Shown: positions 1-8,870 of the stretch, piece after piece | Layout of the letters: each line of letters starts with the position of its first letter | Position numbering within the stretch: the stretch's first letter is position 1 | Source: Cyclobacterium qasimii M12-11B | GTDB taxonomy: Bacteria > Bacteroidota > Bacteroidia > Cytophagales > Cyclobacteriaceae | Direction of reading: 5' to 3' | Assembly (NCBI RefSeq): GCF_000427295.1 | Contig: NZ_ATNM01000197.1 | Span: 124,001-188,000 of the forward strand | Length of the DNA: 64,000 nucleotides | Translations under genes and position numbers: made by a program | The notes under the pieces: generated by a model | Told to the model about the DNA's origin: nothing | The model's database searches: none | What the model saw: the letters and a program-made list of their open reading frames with translations, nothing else

Positions 1-73
1 TTAGCCAGATTTTTTTAATTTTCGCAGGATCTCTTGGAATTACTTCCATCCCATTTTTATTAACGTGTTCCAT
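1..73 (-). CDS. Cytochrome c oxidase subunit IV-like protein, N-terminal fragment (runs off the window)
   Basis: An ATG at 73 on the minus strand opens a frame reading MEHVNKNGMEVIPRDPAKIK and then KIWL to the window edge, without a stop. Its position 20 bases after the subunit III gene, and a short polar N-terminus leading towards a hydrophobic start, fit the small subunit IV of Bacteroidota caa3-type oxidases. Only 24 codons are visible, so the identification rests mainly on gene order. Confidence 0.55.
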   Translation of the reverse strand, partial: MEHVNKNGMEVIPRDPAKIKKIWL

Positions 74-93
74 TATATTATAAGTTTATATTT

Positions 94-864
94 CTAGATC
101 AAATAGAAGAAGGTAAATACGAATACCCATACTAGATCTACAAAGTGCCAGTATAAGCCAATTTTCTCAACCATTTCATAATGACCTCGGTTTTCGTAAA
201 CACCTACAGCCGCCTGATAAAATGCTAAAAACAGCAAGAAAACACCTATGGTAACATGGAAACCATGGAACCCGGTAATAAAGAAAAACAATTGTGCAAA
301 AGGCGCCGGACCATATTCGTTGACAAGCAAATTGGCACCATATACAGTTTCAGACACTACATTATTCAAAGAGTTGACATAAGTCATCACAACACCTTCG
401 TCTGTGCCGTGAATAAAGTGAGTCCATTCCCAAGCCTGGCAACCAAGGAAAGTCATACCTCCCAAAAGTGTCCAAAGCATCCATTTAACAACGTCATTTT
501 TATCATTCCTATGTCCAGCCTCTACTGCAAGAACCATGGTCACAGAACTCATAATCAAGATAAAAGTCATCAACCCAACAAAAACAAGAGGGAAATGACC
601 ACCGTGAACAAACGGTACGGCATCAAATATCATTTCAGGAATAGGCCAATGTTCATTAGAACTCACAAAATCGGCAACTTCTCCCGAATAAGCAGGATAA
701 CTCACCCTAATGGCACCATAAGTAATAAGAAAGGCTGTAAAGGTAAAAATATCTGAGAGGAGAAAAAACCACATCATGAGCTTACCGTAGCTCGCTTTTA
801 GTGGTTCGTTACCTCCACCCCAAACGCCTCTTTTTGATTGAATTTCAATAGCAGTCGAAGACAT
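94..864 (-). CDS. ctaE: Cytochrome c oxidase subunit III
   Basis: A 256-residue multi-pass membrane protein of the heme-copper oxidase subunit III family. The N-terminus has the SYGKLMMWFFLLSDIFTFTA first helix, and later helices include GCQAWEWTHFIHG and the GFHGFHVTIGVFLL segment, typical of subunit III, ending in WHFVDLVWVFVFTFFYLI. It packs against subunit I in the cytoplasmic membrane and stabilises the oxidase; it binds no redox metal. It is the second of two subunit III family genes in tandem: the gene 22 bases upstream (887-1468) is shorter and divergent. Such duplication is common in Bacteroidota oxidase operons. Confidence 0.95.
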   Translation of the reverse strand: MSSTAIEIQSKRGVWGGGNEPLKASYGKLMMWFFLLSDIFTFTAFLITYGAIRVSYPAYSGEVADFVSSNEHWPIPEMIFDAVPFVHGGHFPLVFVGLMTFILIMSSVTMVLAVEAGHRNDKNDVVKWMLWTLLGGMTFLGCQAWEWTHFIHGTDEGVVMTYVNSLNNVVSETVYGANLLVNEYGPAPFAQLFFFITGFHGFHVTIGVFLLFLAFYQAAVGVYENRGHYEMVEKIGLYWHFVDLVWVFVFTFFYLI

Positions 865-886
865 AATTAGTAAATTAACTTATATT

Positions 887-1468
887 TTAATGATTTAGAA
901 GCAAAAACATAAACAGGTAAAGCCAAAGACCTCCCAAAAAATGCCAAAAGGTGACGCACATTTCTAGTTGTGCCAATTTTTGAGAGTGTATTTCATTCCT
1001 TAAAGCCGAAATTAATACAATTATTAGAAATATCACACCACTAATAAGATGTATTGCATGCAAGCCAGTAAAAACATACATGAAGGACCCTGAAGGATTA
1101 CCTACAAAATACACATCTTCAGCCACAAGGGCTTCCCAACTGTACCATTGTCCTACTAGAAAGGCTATTCCTAAAACCAGGGTAATAAGAAGTCCAATTT
1201 TAAGGTTATTAAAGCTATCCTTTTTGGCAGAAGAATAAGCCCATTGTAAACTAATACTAGATAAAACGATTATTCCTGATGTATACCAGAAGATATTTGG
1301 AAGGTCAAATTCAAGCCAATTACCTTCTCCTTGTCTAACGATATATGCACTTGTCATTCCTGCAAATACCATCACCACACTCACAATAAACAACCAGAGT
1401 GCAAACTTTTTAGGATGCATGGATAGCGGTTGTTCCGCTCCTTCAATAAATGTTAGATTCTCTTCCAT
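887..1468 (-). CDS. Second, shorter cytochrome c oxidase subunit III-like protein
   Basis: A 193-residue, five-helix membrane protein. The first segment KFALWLFIVSVVMVFAGMTS and the later GLHAIHLISGVIFLI and CVTFWHFLGGLWLYLFMFLLL segments match the subunit III family, which in shortened form lacks the first two helices. It starts one base before the end of ctaB (1470), so it is translated as part of the same operon. Together with 94-864 it gives the operon two subunit III paralogues; both may be assembled into one oxidase, or one may act in assembly. The family call is secure, the separate role is not. Confidence 0.9.
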   Translation of the reverse strand: MEENLTFIEGAEQPLSMHPKKFALWLFIVSVVMVFAGMTSAYIVRQGEGNWLEFDLPNIFWYTSGIIVLSSISLQWAYSSAKKDSFNNLKIGLLITLVLGIAFLVGQWYSWEALVAEDVYFVGNPSGSFMYVFTGLHAIHLISGVIFLIIVLISALRNEIHSQKLAQLEMCVTFWHFLGGLWLYLFMFLLLNH

Positions 1469-1469
1469 G

Positions 1470-2372
1470 TTACACTTTATCTAGTAAGTAAGCAATTTGT
1501 GTTATAGGAAGGTACAAGAATGAACCAAACATAATTTTCAAGGCTGATTTCCTGGAACAATCTTTCATTAAAGAAAAGGTTTGTGCCAAGAACAATACCC
1601 CACAAATGGTGGCTACAATCCCGGAATTTATACCCGTCAACCCGAAATAGGTAGGTAAAAGTCCAAGAGGCAACAAAAACAAGGTATAGATCATTATCTG
1701 AATAGCAGTATTAAGGTCTTTCTGTCCTCCAGAAGGAAGCAGTTTAAAACCTGCTCTTTTATAATCCTCATCACTTACCCAGGCGATTGCCCAAAAATGG
1801 GGGAATTGCCAGATGAATTGAATACCGAAAATGATCAATGCTTCATAAGAAATGCTTCCTGTCACAGCTGTCCATCCAAGTAAAGGAGGCATTGCACCAG
1901 GAATAGCTCCTACTAATACAGCAATAGGACCAACCCTCTTGAGTGGCGTATACACAAACACATACAACACCATACTTAGGATACCTAATCCGGTGGTCAA
2001 CATGTTGGTGAAAAATGCCAAAAGGAATATGCCTAAAACAGCGGTAATAACAGCAAACCAATAAGCTTCTCTAACGGAAATAACATCCATTGGAAGAGGG
2101 CGCGTTTTGGTTCTTGTCATTAACTTATCAATTTCTCTTTCTTTTATCTCATTGGCTGCACCAGACGCTCCAGTAATAAGGAAGCCACCTATAACAAATC
2201 CAATGAAACCACCCCAAGAAAAATTCTGACCATGGTGTCCCAAAATAAAACCAAATACAGCAGAGAAGGTAACCAAAGCAGACAATCTGAATTTAATTAA
2301 CTCCAAATAGGCTTTAAACCTCATGGCAACACTATCCCACAACAATTTTTCTGATAAACCTAGAGTACTCAT
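1470..2372 (-). CDS. ctaB: Protoheme IX farnesyltransferase (heme O synthase)
   Basis: A 300-residue UbiA-family polytopic prenyltransferase that adds a farnesyl group to heme B to give heme O, the first step towards heme A for the oxidase encoded here. The signature Asp/Asn-rich loop is visible as NEIKEREIDKLMTRTKTRPL near residues 75-94, and the second loop contains WAIAWVSDEDYKRAGFKLLP. The start overlaps the stop of ctaA by four bases (ATGA), indicating translational coupling. A second in-frame ATG at residue 17 (MRFKAYLELIKFR) is closer to the usual family start, so the first 16 residues may not be translated. Confidence 0.95.
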   Translation of the reverse strand: MSTLGLSEKLLWDSVAMRFKAYLELIKFRLSALVTFSAVFGFILGHHGQNFSWGGFIGFVIGGFLITGASGAANEIKEREIDKLMTRTKTRPLPMDVISVREAYWFAVITAVLGIFLLAFFTNMLTTGLGILSMVLYVFVYTPLKRVGPIAVLVGAIPGAMPPLLGWTAVTGSISYEALIIFGIQFIWQFPHFWAIAWVSDEDYKRAGFKLLPSGGQKDLNTAIQIMIYTLFLLPLGLLPTYFGLTGINSGIVATICGVLFLAQTFSLMKDCSRKSALKIMFGSFLYLPITQIAYLLDKV

Positions 2373-3460
2373 GATAAAGCAATATTTATAGGGTCTTTTT
2401 CACTTTGCCCTAATTCAAGCCAAATAAAATATTGAAATCCAATAATCAACGAACCCAAGAACAAGTGCACAGGTTGAATGAATGCTGGTATTCCAAAATA
2501 AGCCATTATTGTACCGGATAAAATAACCGCAACAAACAATGACATCAGCAATACATAATGGTTACTCATTTTATTATTTCGTTCCCTAAAAGGGAATAAC
2601 TTATAACCAATAAATAAATGTAGGCCTAGTATAACCAAGGAATAAGTCCTATGAATATAATAGGTAAGGCCTAACTCTCCTATCCATGATGATCTATTCA
2701 AATAAGCAGCGTTACCTGCTATTACATCAATCTGTTCCCTTACCTGGGTACCAAGGATTATTTGAACAACCATTAACAAAATGCCCAAACCAAGTATCCA
2801 ACGATATTTGGTTGAAATTTCAATTGGCAAGTCAGCACGTTTCGTTTTGTTTGCGTATCTGCCAGATAAATGATAAATATACAGGAGAAGGCAAACCATG
2901 AAAAGAGCGACAATCATATGGACACTTATCATCCATTGAAGAAGATTAGTAGAGACTACTATAGAGCCCAACCAACCTTGAAACAACACCAAAACCAGAG
3001 AAAGAATTGAAAGCCACATAATTTTTGGATCAACAGACTTTAACCTAAAAGAATAAATCAAAGTCAATATTATAAGCAATCCAATAATTGCACCTGCGAG
3101 TCTATTTATATACTCAATCCAGGTTTTAGTAGCATTGAATGGTTCTTGAACAAGAATACTTTCATCGTTTCTTATTTCTTCAGCCAAATGGTCAAATCCA
3201 AGAGTAGTTAAAAGAGAAGCGAAACGCTCGTTCTTTTCAACTCTTTTGGTAACATAGATTTCAGGGTAGTTTGTTGGAAGTTGATCTTCTGATGTTGGAG
3301 GCACCCAACTCCCGAAACATTTCGGCCAGTCAGGGCAACCCATTCCAGCGCCCGTACTTCTAACTATACCACCAATCAGAATAAGAAGGAAAACAGCCAC
3401 CGTAGTGATGAAACATACACTACGGAAGCTGTTAATATTATTAAGATTCTTTTGACTCAT
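2369..3460 (-). CDS. ctaA: Heme A synthase, COX15/CtaA family
   Basis: A 363-residue membrane protein that oxidises the C8 methyl of heme O to a formyl group, giving heme A for subunit I. It opens with a first helix followed by RSTGAGMGCPDWPKCFGSW, the typical cysteine-containing periplasmic loop of this family, and has eight predicted helices with conserved histidines such as YINRLAGAIIGLL, SVHMIVALFM, YIHRTYSLVILGLHLFIG and QPVHLFLGSL. The ctaD stop lies 20 bases inside its start, so the genes overlap. Its place between ctaD and ctaB keeps heme A synthesis together with the enzyme that uses it. Confidence 0.95.
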   Translation of the reverse strand: MSQKNLNNINSFRSVCFITTVAVFLLILIGGIVRSTGAGMGCPDWPKCFGSWVPPTSEDQLPTNYPEIYVTKRVEKNERFASLLTTLGFDHLAEEIRNDESILVQEPFNATKTWIEYINRLAGAIIGLLIILTLIYSFRLKSVDPKIMWLSILSLVLVLFQGWLGSIVVSTNLLQWMISVHMIVALFMVCLLLYIYHLSGRYANKTKRADLPIEISTKYRWILGLGILLMVVQIILGTQVREQIDVIAGNAAYLNRSSWIGELGLTYYIHRTYSLVILGLHLFIGYKLFPFRERNNKMSNHYVLLMSLFVAVILSGTIMAYFGIPAFIQPVHLFLGSLIIGFQYFIWLELGQSEKDPINIALS

Positions 3461-5333
3461 TAGTTACCAATACTTCTCCTTCTTCAGCCATTATTTCTTT
3501 TTCCAATTGAACAAGTTTTGCTTCATGAGGAAGATTAGATTCCGGAGTAGCAGAAAGTGGAACAGTTTGAGGAATAAAATCTTCTTTAGATCCAGGTTTG
3601 CTATAATCGTATGGCCATCTGTAAACAGTTGGGATTTCTCCTACCCAGTTTCCATGACCAGGCACTACTGGTGTAGTCCATTCTAAAGTATTAGAATGCC
3701 ACGGATTAGAACTTGCTTTTCTTCCTTTGTACATACTGTAAAAGAAGTTAAACACGAAGATAAACTGAGCAAAGAAAGTAATTATTGCAGCTACAGATAC
3801 AAACATGTTCAAATCAGTATACATGTCTGCAAAAGAGAAGTTTGTCCAGCTGTAATACCTTCTTGGGAAACCAGCGATACCAATGTAGTGCATTGGGAAA
3901 AACACAAGGTAAACACCAACAAATGTAAGCCAGAAATGAACATAACCTAATTTCTCGTCTAGCATCCTGCCAAACATTTTAGGGAACCAATGGTAAACTC
4001 CTGCAAGCATTCCAAAGAACGAAGCGGCACCCATCACCAGGTGAAAGTGAGCAACAACAAAGTAAGTATCGTGCAATTGAATATCAATAGCGGAATTACC
4101 CAAGAAAATACCTGTCAAACCACCTGATATAAAGAAAGAAACAAGGCCTATAGAAAACAACATGGCTGGCGTAAATCTCAAGTTACCTCTCCACAATGTA
4201 GTCAAGTAATTAAATACTTTAACTGCAGATGGCACTGCTATAATCAAGGTAAGGAACATGAAGATTGAGCCTAGGAATGGATTCAAACCTGACACGAACA
4301 TGTGATGCGCCCATACCACGAAAGACAATATAGTAATACCCAACATGGATATAATCATTGCTTTGTAGCCAAAAATAGGTTTCCTTGAATTGGTTGCTAT
4401 TACTTCAGAAGTAATCCCTAATGCAGGCAATAGCACAATATACACTTCAGGGTGACCTAAGAACCAGAACAAATGCTGGTACAATACAGCACTACCTCCT
4501 GTATTCGGCAAGGCTTCACCACCGATATAAATATCAGCTAGGTAAAAACTGGTACCAAAACTTCTGTCAAAAACTAACAATAAGGCGGCAGAGAATAAAA
4601 CTGGGAAAGACAACAATCCAATAACTGCTGTAAGAAAGAATGCCCAGATAGTCAATGGCAATCTAGAAAATGACATTCCTTTTGTTCGAAGGTTGATTAC
4701 GGTAGTGATATAGTTTATACCGCCCATCAATGAAGAGGCAATAAAGAAAACCATAGCGATTAACCATAGAGTCATACCCATACCAGAACCAGGAATTGCT
4801 TGCTCCAGTGCAGACAATGGTGGATAAACTACCCATCCCCCACCTGCAGGGCCTTTTTCCAAAAACAAGGAAATGAACATAATCACACCGGAAAGAAAGA
4901 AGAACCAGTAGGACAACATGTTCATAAATCCTGAAGCCATGTCTCGGGCTCCAATTTGTAATGGAATTAGAAAGTTGGAAAAGGTACCACTAAGACCCGC
5001 CGTCAATACAAAGAAAACCATGATGGTTCCGTGCATGGTGACTAAAGCCAGGTAAAAGGTAGGATCCAATTTTCCAGTTGCATCAATCCATCCACCTAAA
5101 ATAGGTTTAAGGAAGGACATATCCATATCAGGAAATCCTAACTGCAATCGAAATAATACAGAAAGAAAACCACCAATAAATGCCCAAAATATACCAGACA
5201 CAAGATATTGCTTCGCAATCATCTTATGGTCAGTTGAAAATATATACTTCGTTATGAAGTTATCGTGGTGCTCATGGTCATGATCATCATGTGTAGATGC
5301 TGCATCATGAGCTGAAACGTTTGCTACTGCCAT
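3441..5333 (-). CDS. ctaD: Cytochrome c oxidase subunit I (aa3 type, A family)
   Basis: A 630-residue catalytic subunit holding heme a and the heme a3-CuB site. Diagnostic stretches are the GHPEVYIVLLPALG motif (CuB histidine and proton-channel Glu), WAHHMF (two further CuB ligands), LIIAVPSAVKVFNYL (K-channel Ser/Lys) and HDTYFVVAHFHLVMG (axial heme histidines). This places it in A-type cytochrome oxidases rather than cbb3. The N-terminus is a histidine- and aspartate-rich tail (residues 9-24, DAASTHDDHDHEHHDN), a possible metal-binding feature also seen elsewhere in Bacteroidota. It lies 24 bases after ctaC and overlaps ctaA by 20 bases. Confidence 0.97.
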   Translation of the reverse strand: MAVANVSAHDAASTHDDHDHEHHDNFITKYIFSTDHKMIAKQYLVSGIFWAFIGGFLSVLFRLQLGFPDMDMSFLKPILGGWIDATGKLDPTFYLALVTMHGTIMVFFVLTAGLSGTFSNFLIPLQIGARDMASGFMNMLSYWFFFLSGVIMFISLFLEKGPAGGGWVVYPPLSALEQAIPGSGMGMTLWLIAMVFFIASSLMGGINYITTVINLRTKGMSFSRLPLTIWAFFLTAVIGLLSFPVLFSAALLLVFDRSFGTSFYLADIYIGGEALPNTGGSAVLYQHLFWFLGHPEVYIVLLPALGITSEVIATNSRKPIFGYKAMIISMLGITILSFVVWAHHMFVSGLNPFLGSIFMFLTLIIAVPSAVKVFNYLTTLWRGNLRFTPAMLFSIGLVSFFISGGLTGIFLGNSAIDIQLHDTYFVVAHFHLVMGAASFFGMLAGVYHWFPKMFGRMLDEKLGYVHFWLTFVGVYLVFFPMHYIGIAGFPRRYYSWTNFSFADMYTDLNMFVSVAAIITFFAQFIFVFNFFYSMYKGRKASSNPWHSNTLEWTTPVVPGHGNWVGEIPTVYRWPYDYSKPGSKEDFIPQTVPLSATPESNLPHEAKLVQLEKEIMAEEGEVLVTNESKES

Positions 5334-5357
5334 GGTATTTATAATTAATTCGCTAAG

Positions 5358-6389
5358 TTATTCTTCGTTTATATAAATCTCGGCCAATTCCTTAAGTTCT
5401 ACAGGAAGGTCGGCTACAAGATCCGGATTACTCTTTATAAAAGGAGTTTGTTCTGCAAACCACTTTCTATATTCTTCAGGCTCTACAACCGTGATTACTT
5501 TTCTCATAGAAAAATGACCATTGCCACAAACCTCAGCACAAGCAATTTCAAATTCAAATTCCTCATCGCCCAACTCTGCCCTCATCTCTTCGGTCGTTTT
5601 GTTGGGTACAAACCAAAATCTTGTAGGCATGCCTGGTACAGCATCCATTTTTAATCGCATATGCGGTGCAAAAACTGAATGCAATACATCTCTTGCTCTA
5701 ATATTGAACAATACAGGCTCTCCTTTAGGAATTACTACACTTTGCGAAGGGAAATCATCGAAAGCATTTTTGTCTGTAAAGTCAATCCCTCTTGAATTGG
5801 TAGCAGTAGTAAGCCTATAATCATAGTTTCCCAGTTGTTGATCAGCCCCTGGATACCTAACGTCCCATGCGAACTGATATCCCATGATCTCAACTACATG
5901 CGCATTGTCAGGCGCTGGTCCAGTGATATCAGTCCAAGCTTTCCAACCAGATATAACCAAAACGGTTAGTACTACAGCAGGTACAAGCGTCCAAAGAATC
6001 TCCAACTTATTGTTGTCAGGGTAAAATGCTGCTCTTCGTTTTTCATCGTATCGGTAGTGGTAACTAAACCAAAACAATAGGATATGGGTAAGAATGAAAA
6101 TAAAACCAGTAACAGCCATGGTTATCCAAAACAACCTGTCTGTAACAATACCATGCTCTGAACCTATTGGTAACTGGTAATTGTGAAATTCTTTAACAGA
6201 ATACCAAACCATCCAGCCACCAATCCCGATAAGAAACACCATGAATAAAATGGCGTTTACTTTATTACTGGTAGTAGCAATTTTTTTATCAGACCCTTTA
6301 GCGACCGAGATCAGGGTTTGAATTCTGTAGACCATCCAGATCACCATGATCAGGAGTACTACACCTATTGAAATAAGAAATCCGTACAT
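5358..6389 (-). CDS. ctaC: Cytochrome c oxidase subunit II with CuA site
   Basis: A 343-residue subunit II. It begins with an additional membrane segment (residues 2-21), followed by the standard two-helix hairpin (about 47-64 and 86-110) and a periplasmic cupredoxin domain. The CuA ligands are visible: His237, Cys284, Cys288, His292 and Met295 in CAEVCGNGHFSM. It ends about 45 residues after the CuA loop and, unlike classical caa3 enzymes, carries no fused cytochrome c domain. Electrons therefore probably arrive from a cytochrome domain of ACIII (ActE or the ActA N-terminal domain). It follows actF by 24 bases, physically joining the ACIII and oxidase halves of the operon. Confidence 0.96.
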   Translation of the reverse strand: MYGFLISIGVVLLIMVIWMVYRIQTLISVAKGSDKKIATTSNKVNAILFMVFLIGIGGWMVWYSVKEFHNYQLPIGSEHGIVTDRLFWITMAVTGFIFILTHILLFWFSYHYRYDEKRRAAFYPDNNKLEILWTLVPAVVLTVLVISGWKAWTDITGPAPDNAHVVEIMGYQFAWDVRYPGADQQLGNYDYRLTTATNSRGIDFTDKNAFDDFPSQSVVIPKGEPVLFNIRARDVLHSVFAPHMRLKMDAVPGMPTRFWFVPNKTTEEMRAELGDEEFEFEIACAEVCGNGHFSMRKVITVVEPEEYRKWFAEQTPFIKSNPDLVADLPVELKELAEIYINEE

Positions 6390-6413
6390 AATTATAACTG
6401 TTTCGGAATTAAA

Positions 6414-7697
6414 TTAAATGTGATGATGATAACTTTCCTCTAACATCGGATGGTTCTTCGGAATAAGGTTGTGTTTTGCTAAGTTAGACAATGCTACAAA
6501 AGCAAAAGCAGCCCCATAAACCAACAACATTCCTACTTCCATTAAACCAACTCCACCATTATGTCCCAAAGTACCTGGCTGAACCATCAAGAAGAAATCA
6601 ACCCAGTGCCCAACAATAATGAGTGTACATACAACCTTAAGGAATATATTATGCCTTTTAGCATCCCTTGTCATAAGAACCAAAAATGGTAAGGCAAAGT
6701 TTAATATTAGGTTAACAAATATGTAAGAACCATACACATCACTGGAAAGTCTTTCAATAAAATAGACAGACTCTTCAGGAATATTGGCATAATAAATCAG
6801 TAAAAACTGAGAGAACCATATGTAAGTCCAGAAAATAGAGAAAGCAAAAACAAATTTTCCAAGATCATGGATATGATTTTGATTGACCATCTCCAGGTAT
6901 CCTTGCTCTTTTAGGAATATGGTTATTAAGGTAATTACCGACAAACCAGCAACAAACCAAGAAGCAAAGACATACCAACCAAACAATGTTGAGAACCAGT
7001 GTGTATCAATAGACATTACCCAATCCCAAGCGCTTATAGAGGAAGAAACAGCAAAAAAGATCAAGAATATAGCTGACCATTTTCTTATGGTGTGCCAATA
7101 AGTTGTTCCTCCATGAAGGTCTTCTTCGTTAGAAAGGGTTCTAAGTTTGTTAAAAAAGAAAACCCAAAAGCCAAAGAACAATACCATACGAACGATATAA
7201 AATATCGGGAAGGTACCTTTTTCCATTGGCCAGTAAAAGAAACTTCCTTTTCCGTCAATTATTCTATCATAATGATCTCCTGCCTTGTCAAAAACATAGC
7301 TATGAGTCCAATGAAACAGATCATGATTGGCTATAAAGAAAGTTACCAACATTAAAACTGCAGCAATTGGAAGCCAATAACCTAAGGACAACATGACCCT
7401 AAGTAAAGCGGTAGACCAACCTGCCTGAGCAGCATATTGAATAGCGAAGAAAAACACTCCTATAATCGCAATCCCTGTGAAATACACATTATTTATCCAA
7501 AGGTTAGCATATAACCTTTGCGTCCAATGAAAACCATGCCCAGTTTCTTCTCCGTGTCCATGTCCACCAGTAGCAGCCATGATAATACCGAATACCAATA
7601 AAAGCGCACCGATACCACCAAGTATGAAAATCACTTTCTTTACCGAGGCGGTAAAATCAAATTTTTGATCCAAATTGTAGTTGCTTCCCTGTGCCAT
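6414..7697 (-). CDS. actF: Alternative complex III subunit F (quinol:cytochrome c oxidoreductase membrane subunit)
   Basis: A 427-residue polytopic membrane protein with about ten helices and a glycine/histidine-rich loop near residues 45-57. Family features include YWPMEKGTFPIFYIVRMVLF, SAWDWVMSIDTHWFSTLFGWY and HDLGKFVFAFSIFWTYIWFS. ActF is related to ActC/NrfD-like subunits and forms part of the membrane arm of ACIII, which oxidises menaquinol in place of a bc1 complex. The C-terminus ends in a His-rich tail (YHHHI). Its ATG overlaps the actE stop codon by one base. Confidence 0.95.
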   Translation of the reverse strand: MAQGSNYNLDQKFDFTASVKKVIFILGGIGALLLVFGIIMAATGGHGHGEETGHGFHWTQRLYANLWINNVYFTGIAIIGVFFFAIQYAAQAGWSTALLRVMLSLGYWLPIAAVLMLVTFFIANHDLFHWTHSYVFDKAGDHYDRIIDGKGSFFYWPMEKGTFPIFYIVRMVLFFGFWVFFFNKLRTLSNEEDLHGGTTYWHTIRKWSAIFLIFFAVSSSISAWDWVMSIDTHWFSTLFGWYVFASWFVAGLSVITLITIFLKEQGYLEMVNQNHIHDLGKFVFAFSIFWTYIWFSQFLLIYYANIPEESVYFIERLSSDVYGSYIFVNLILNFALPFLVLMTRDAKRHNIFLKVVCTLIIVGHWVDFFLMVQPGTLGHNGGVGLMEVGMLLVYGAAFAFVALSNLAKHNLIPKNHPMLEESYHHHI

Positions 7698-8323
7698 TAT
7701 TGCTTCTGAATTTCTTGTTTAACATAGTGTACAATTTCCCACCTTCTGTCAGCAGTAATCTGCGAGCCGTGAGCTCCCATCCTACCTTTACCATGAGTGA
7801 TAACATGGAAAATATGGCCTTCGGATAAATTTAAGTAGGCTCCACCTTTTAAATTAGCAACACCACCTATTACCATACCAGCTTTTCCATCACCTTCTCC
7901 GCCACTTCCATGACAAGGAGTACAATACTGGACAAACAACCTCTTACCATCAGCCAATACTTCATCATTAAGAGGAATTGGATTTTGAGTAGAAGCTGCA
8001 CCTTCAAGGTCGGCAACTTTTAATCTGTAAGGCAAAATACCTTCTTTATTTCTTGGAACAGTATTGGCTACAGGCTCCCGCATATTCATTCTATTCGGGT
8101 TATTTGTATTGCTGTTGAAAAACTCTCCTTTTCCATCCTCTCGAGTGGATAACCATTGCCCTTCTTCTTCGTTCGTGATCTGGCTTAAGCCTTCATAAGG
8201 AACTGAATGATACATCTGAGGAGCATACTCCGTACCTGGATAATCACCCTCAGCACTGCAAGAAGCAAGCCCTAGTGATACCCCGATTACAGCTATTGAA
8301 TATATTGATGATATAATTTTCAT
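7697..8323 (-). CDS. actE: Alternative complex III monoheme cytochrome c lipoprotein
   Basis: A 208-residue protein with a lipoprotein signal (GVSLGLASC, lipidated Cys22) and one heme c motif, CTPCH at residues 134-138, in a class I cytochrome fold with a distal GKGRMGAHG segment that could supply the axial Met. The first 110 residues are a family-typical extension that wraps other ACIII subunits. It is anchored on the periplasmic side and probably hands electrons to the CuA domain of subunit II or a soluble carrier. It sits 14 bases after actD and one base overlaps actF. Confidence 0.94.
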   Translation of the reverse strand: MKIISSIYSIAVIGVSLGLASCSAEGDYPGTEYAPQMYHSVPYEGLSQITNEEEGQWLSTREDGKGEFFNSNTNNPNRMNMREPVANTVPRNKEGILPYRLKVADLEGAASTQNPIPLNDEVLADGKRLFVQYCTPCHGSGGEGDGKAGMVIGGVANLKGGAYLNLSEGHIFHVITHGKGRMGAHGSQITADRRWEIVHYVKQEIQKQ

Positions 8324-8337
8324 TTGCTACAGATTAC

Positions 8338-8868
8338 TTAATCAAAACTTTTACTGTTCACCTCCGATGCCCCTGAATTTTTCAGAGCACCTTTAATTAT
8401 TTCCAAATCTACAGCAGCATTATTAGCGATATCAATGGCCATAACGTGCTTGTCATCTGTACTTCTGAGATCAAAAATCTTAGGCTGTCCCCATGGTTTC
8501 AGGTTACTACTGATCATGAATACGCCTACCATTCCAAAAGCTGCTACCAAAACTGTCAATTCGAAAGTCACCGGAATAAAATCAGGAAAAGCAGCGTGGT
8601 CTTTACCACCGATTATCATTGGCCAATCGAATTTCATCATATAAAATTGCATGGTCAATGCCAAAGTAGTTCCTAACAATCCAAATAGAAATGCAGCTAC
8701 TGGTAATCTACTTTTTTTGTATCCCAACTCATCTTCCAATCCGTGAACTGGGTATGGGGAAAACACCTCATGTATTTTAATTCCTGCAGCTCTTACTTCT
8801 CTGACAGCATTCTTAAGAATGTCCTCATCATCAAAGATCCCCAGGATAAAGTTTTTATCTCTTTCCAT
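8338..8868 (-). CDS. actD: Alternative complex III subunit D (DUF3341)
   Basis: A 176-residue protein of the DUF3341 family. It has a cytoplasmic N-terminal domain (ILGIFDDEDILKNAVREVRAAG, then EVFSPYPVHGLEDELG), two membrane helices (about 55-80 and 100-122), and a C-terminal tail. It lacks cofactor motifs and has a structural role in the ACIII membrane arm. It starts only two bases after actC ends, in the invariant actC-actD-actE order. Confidence 0.94.
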   Translation of the reverse strand: MERDKNFILGIFDDEDILKNAVREVRAAGIKIHEVFSPYPVHGLEDELGYKKSRLPVAAFLFGLLGTTLALTMQFYMMKFDWPMIIGGKDHAAFPDFIPVTFELTVLVAAFGMVGVFMISSNLKPWGQPKIFDLRSTDDKHVMAIDIANNAAVDLEIIKGALKNSGASEVNSKSFD

Positions 8869-8870
8869 GA

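Noticed and set aside
256-756. Plus-strand open frame of 166 codons
   Set aside because: It is antisense to the subunit III gene, which has clear family motifs; the frame encodes no recognisable protein.
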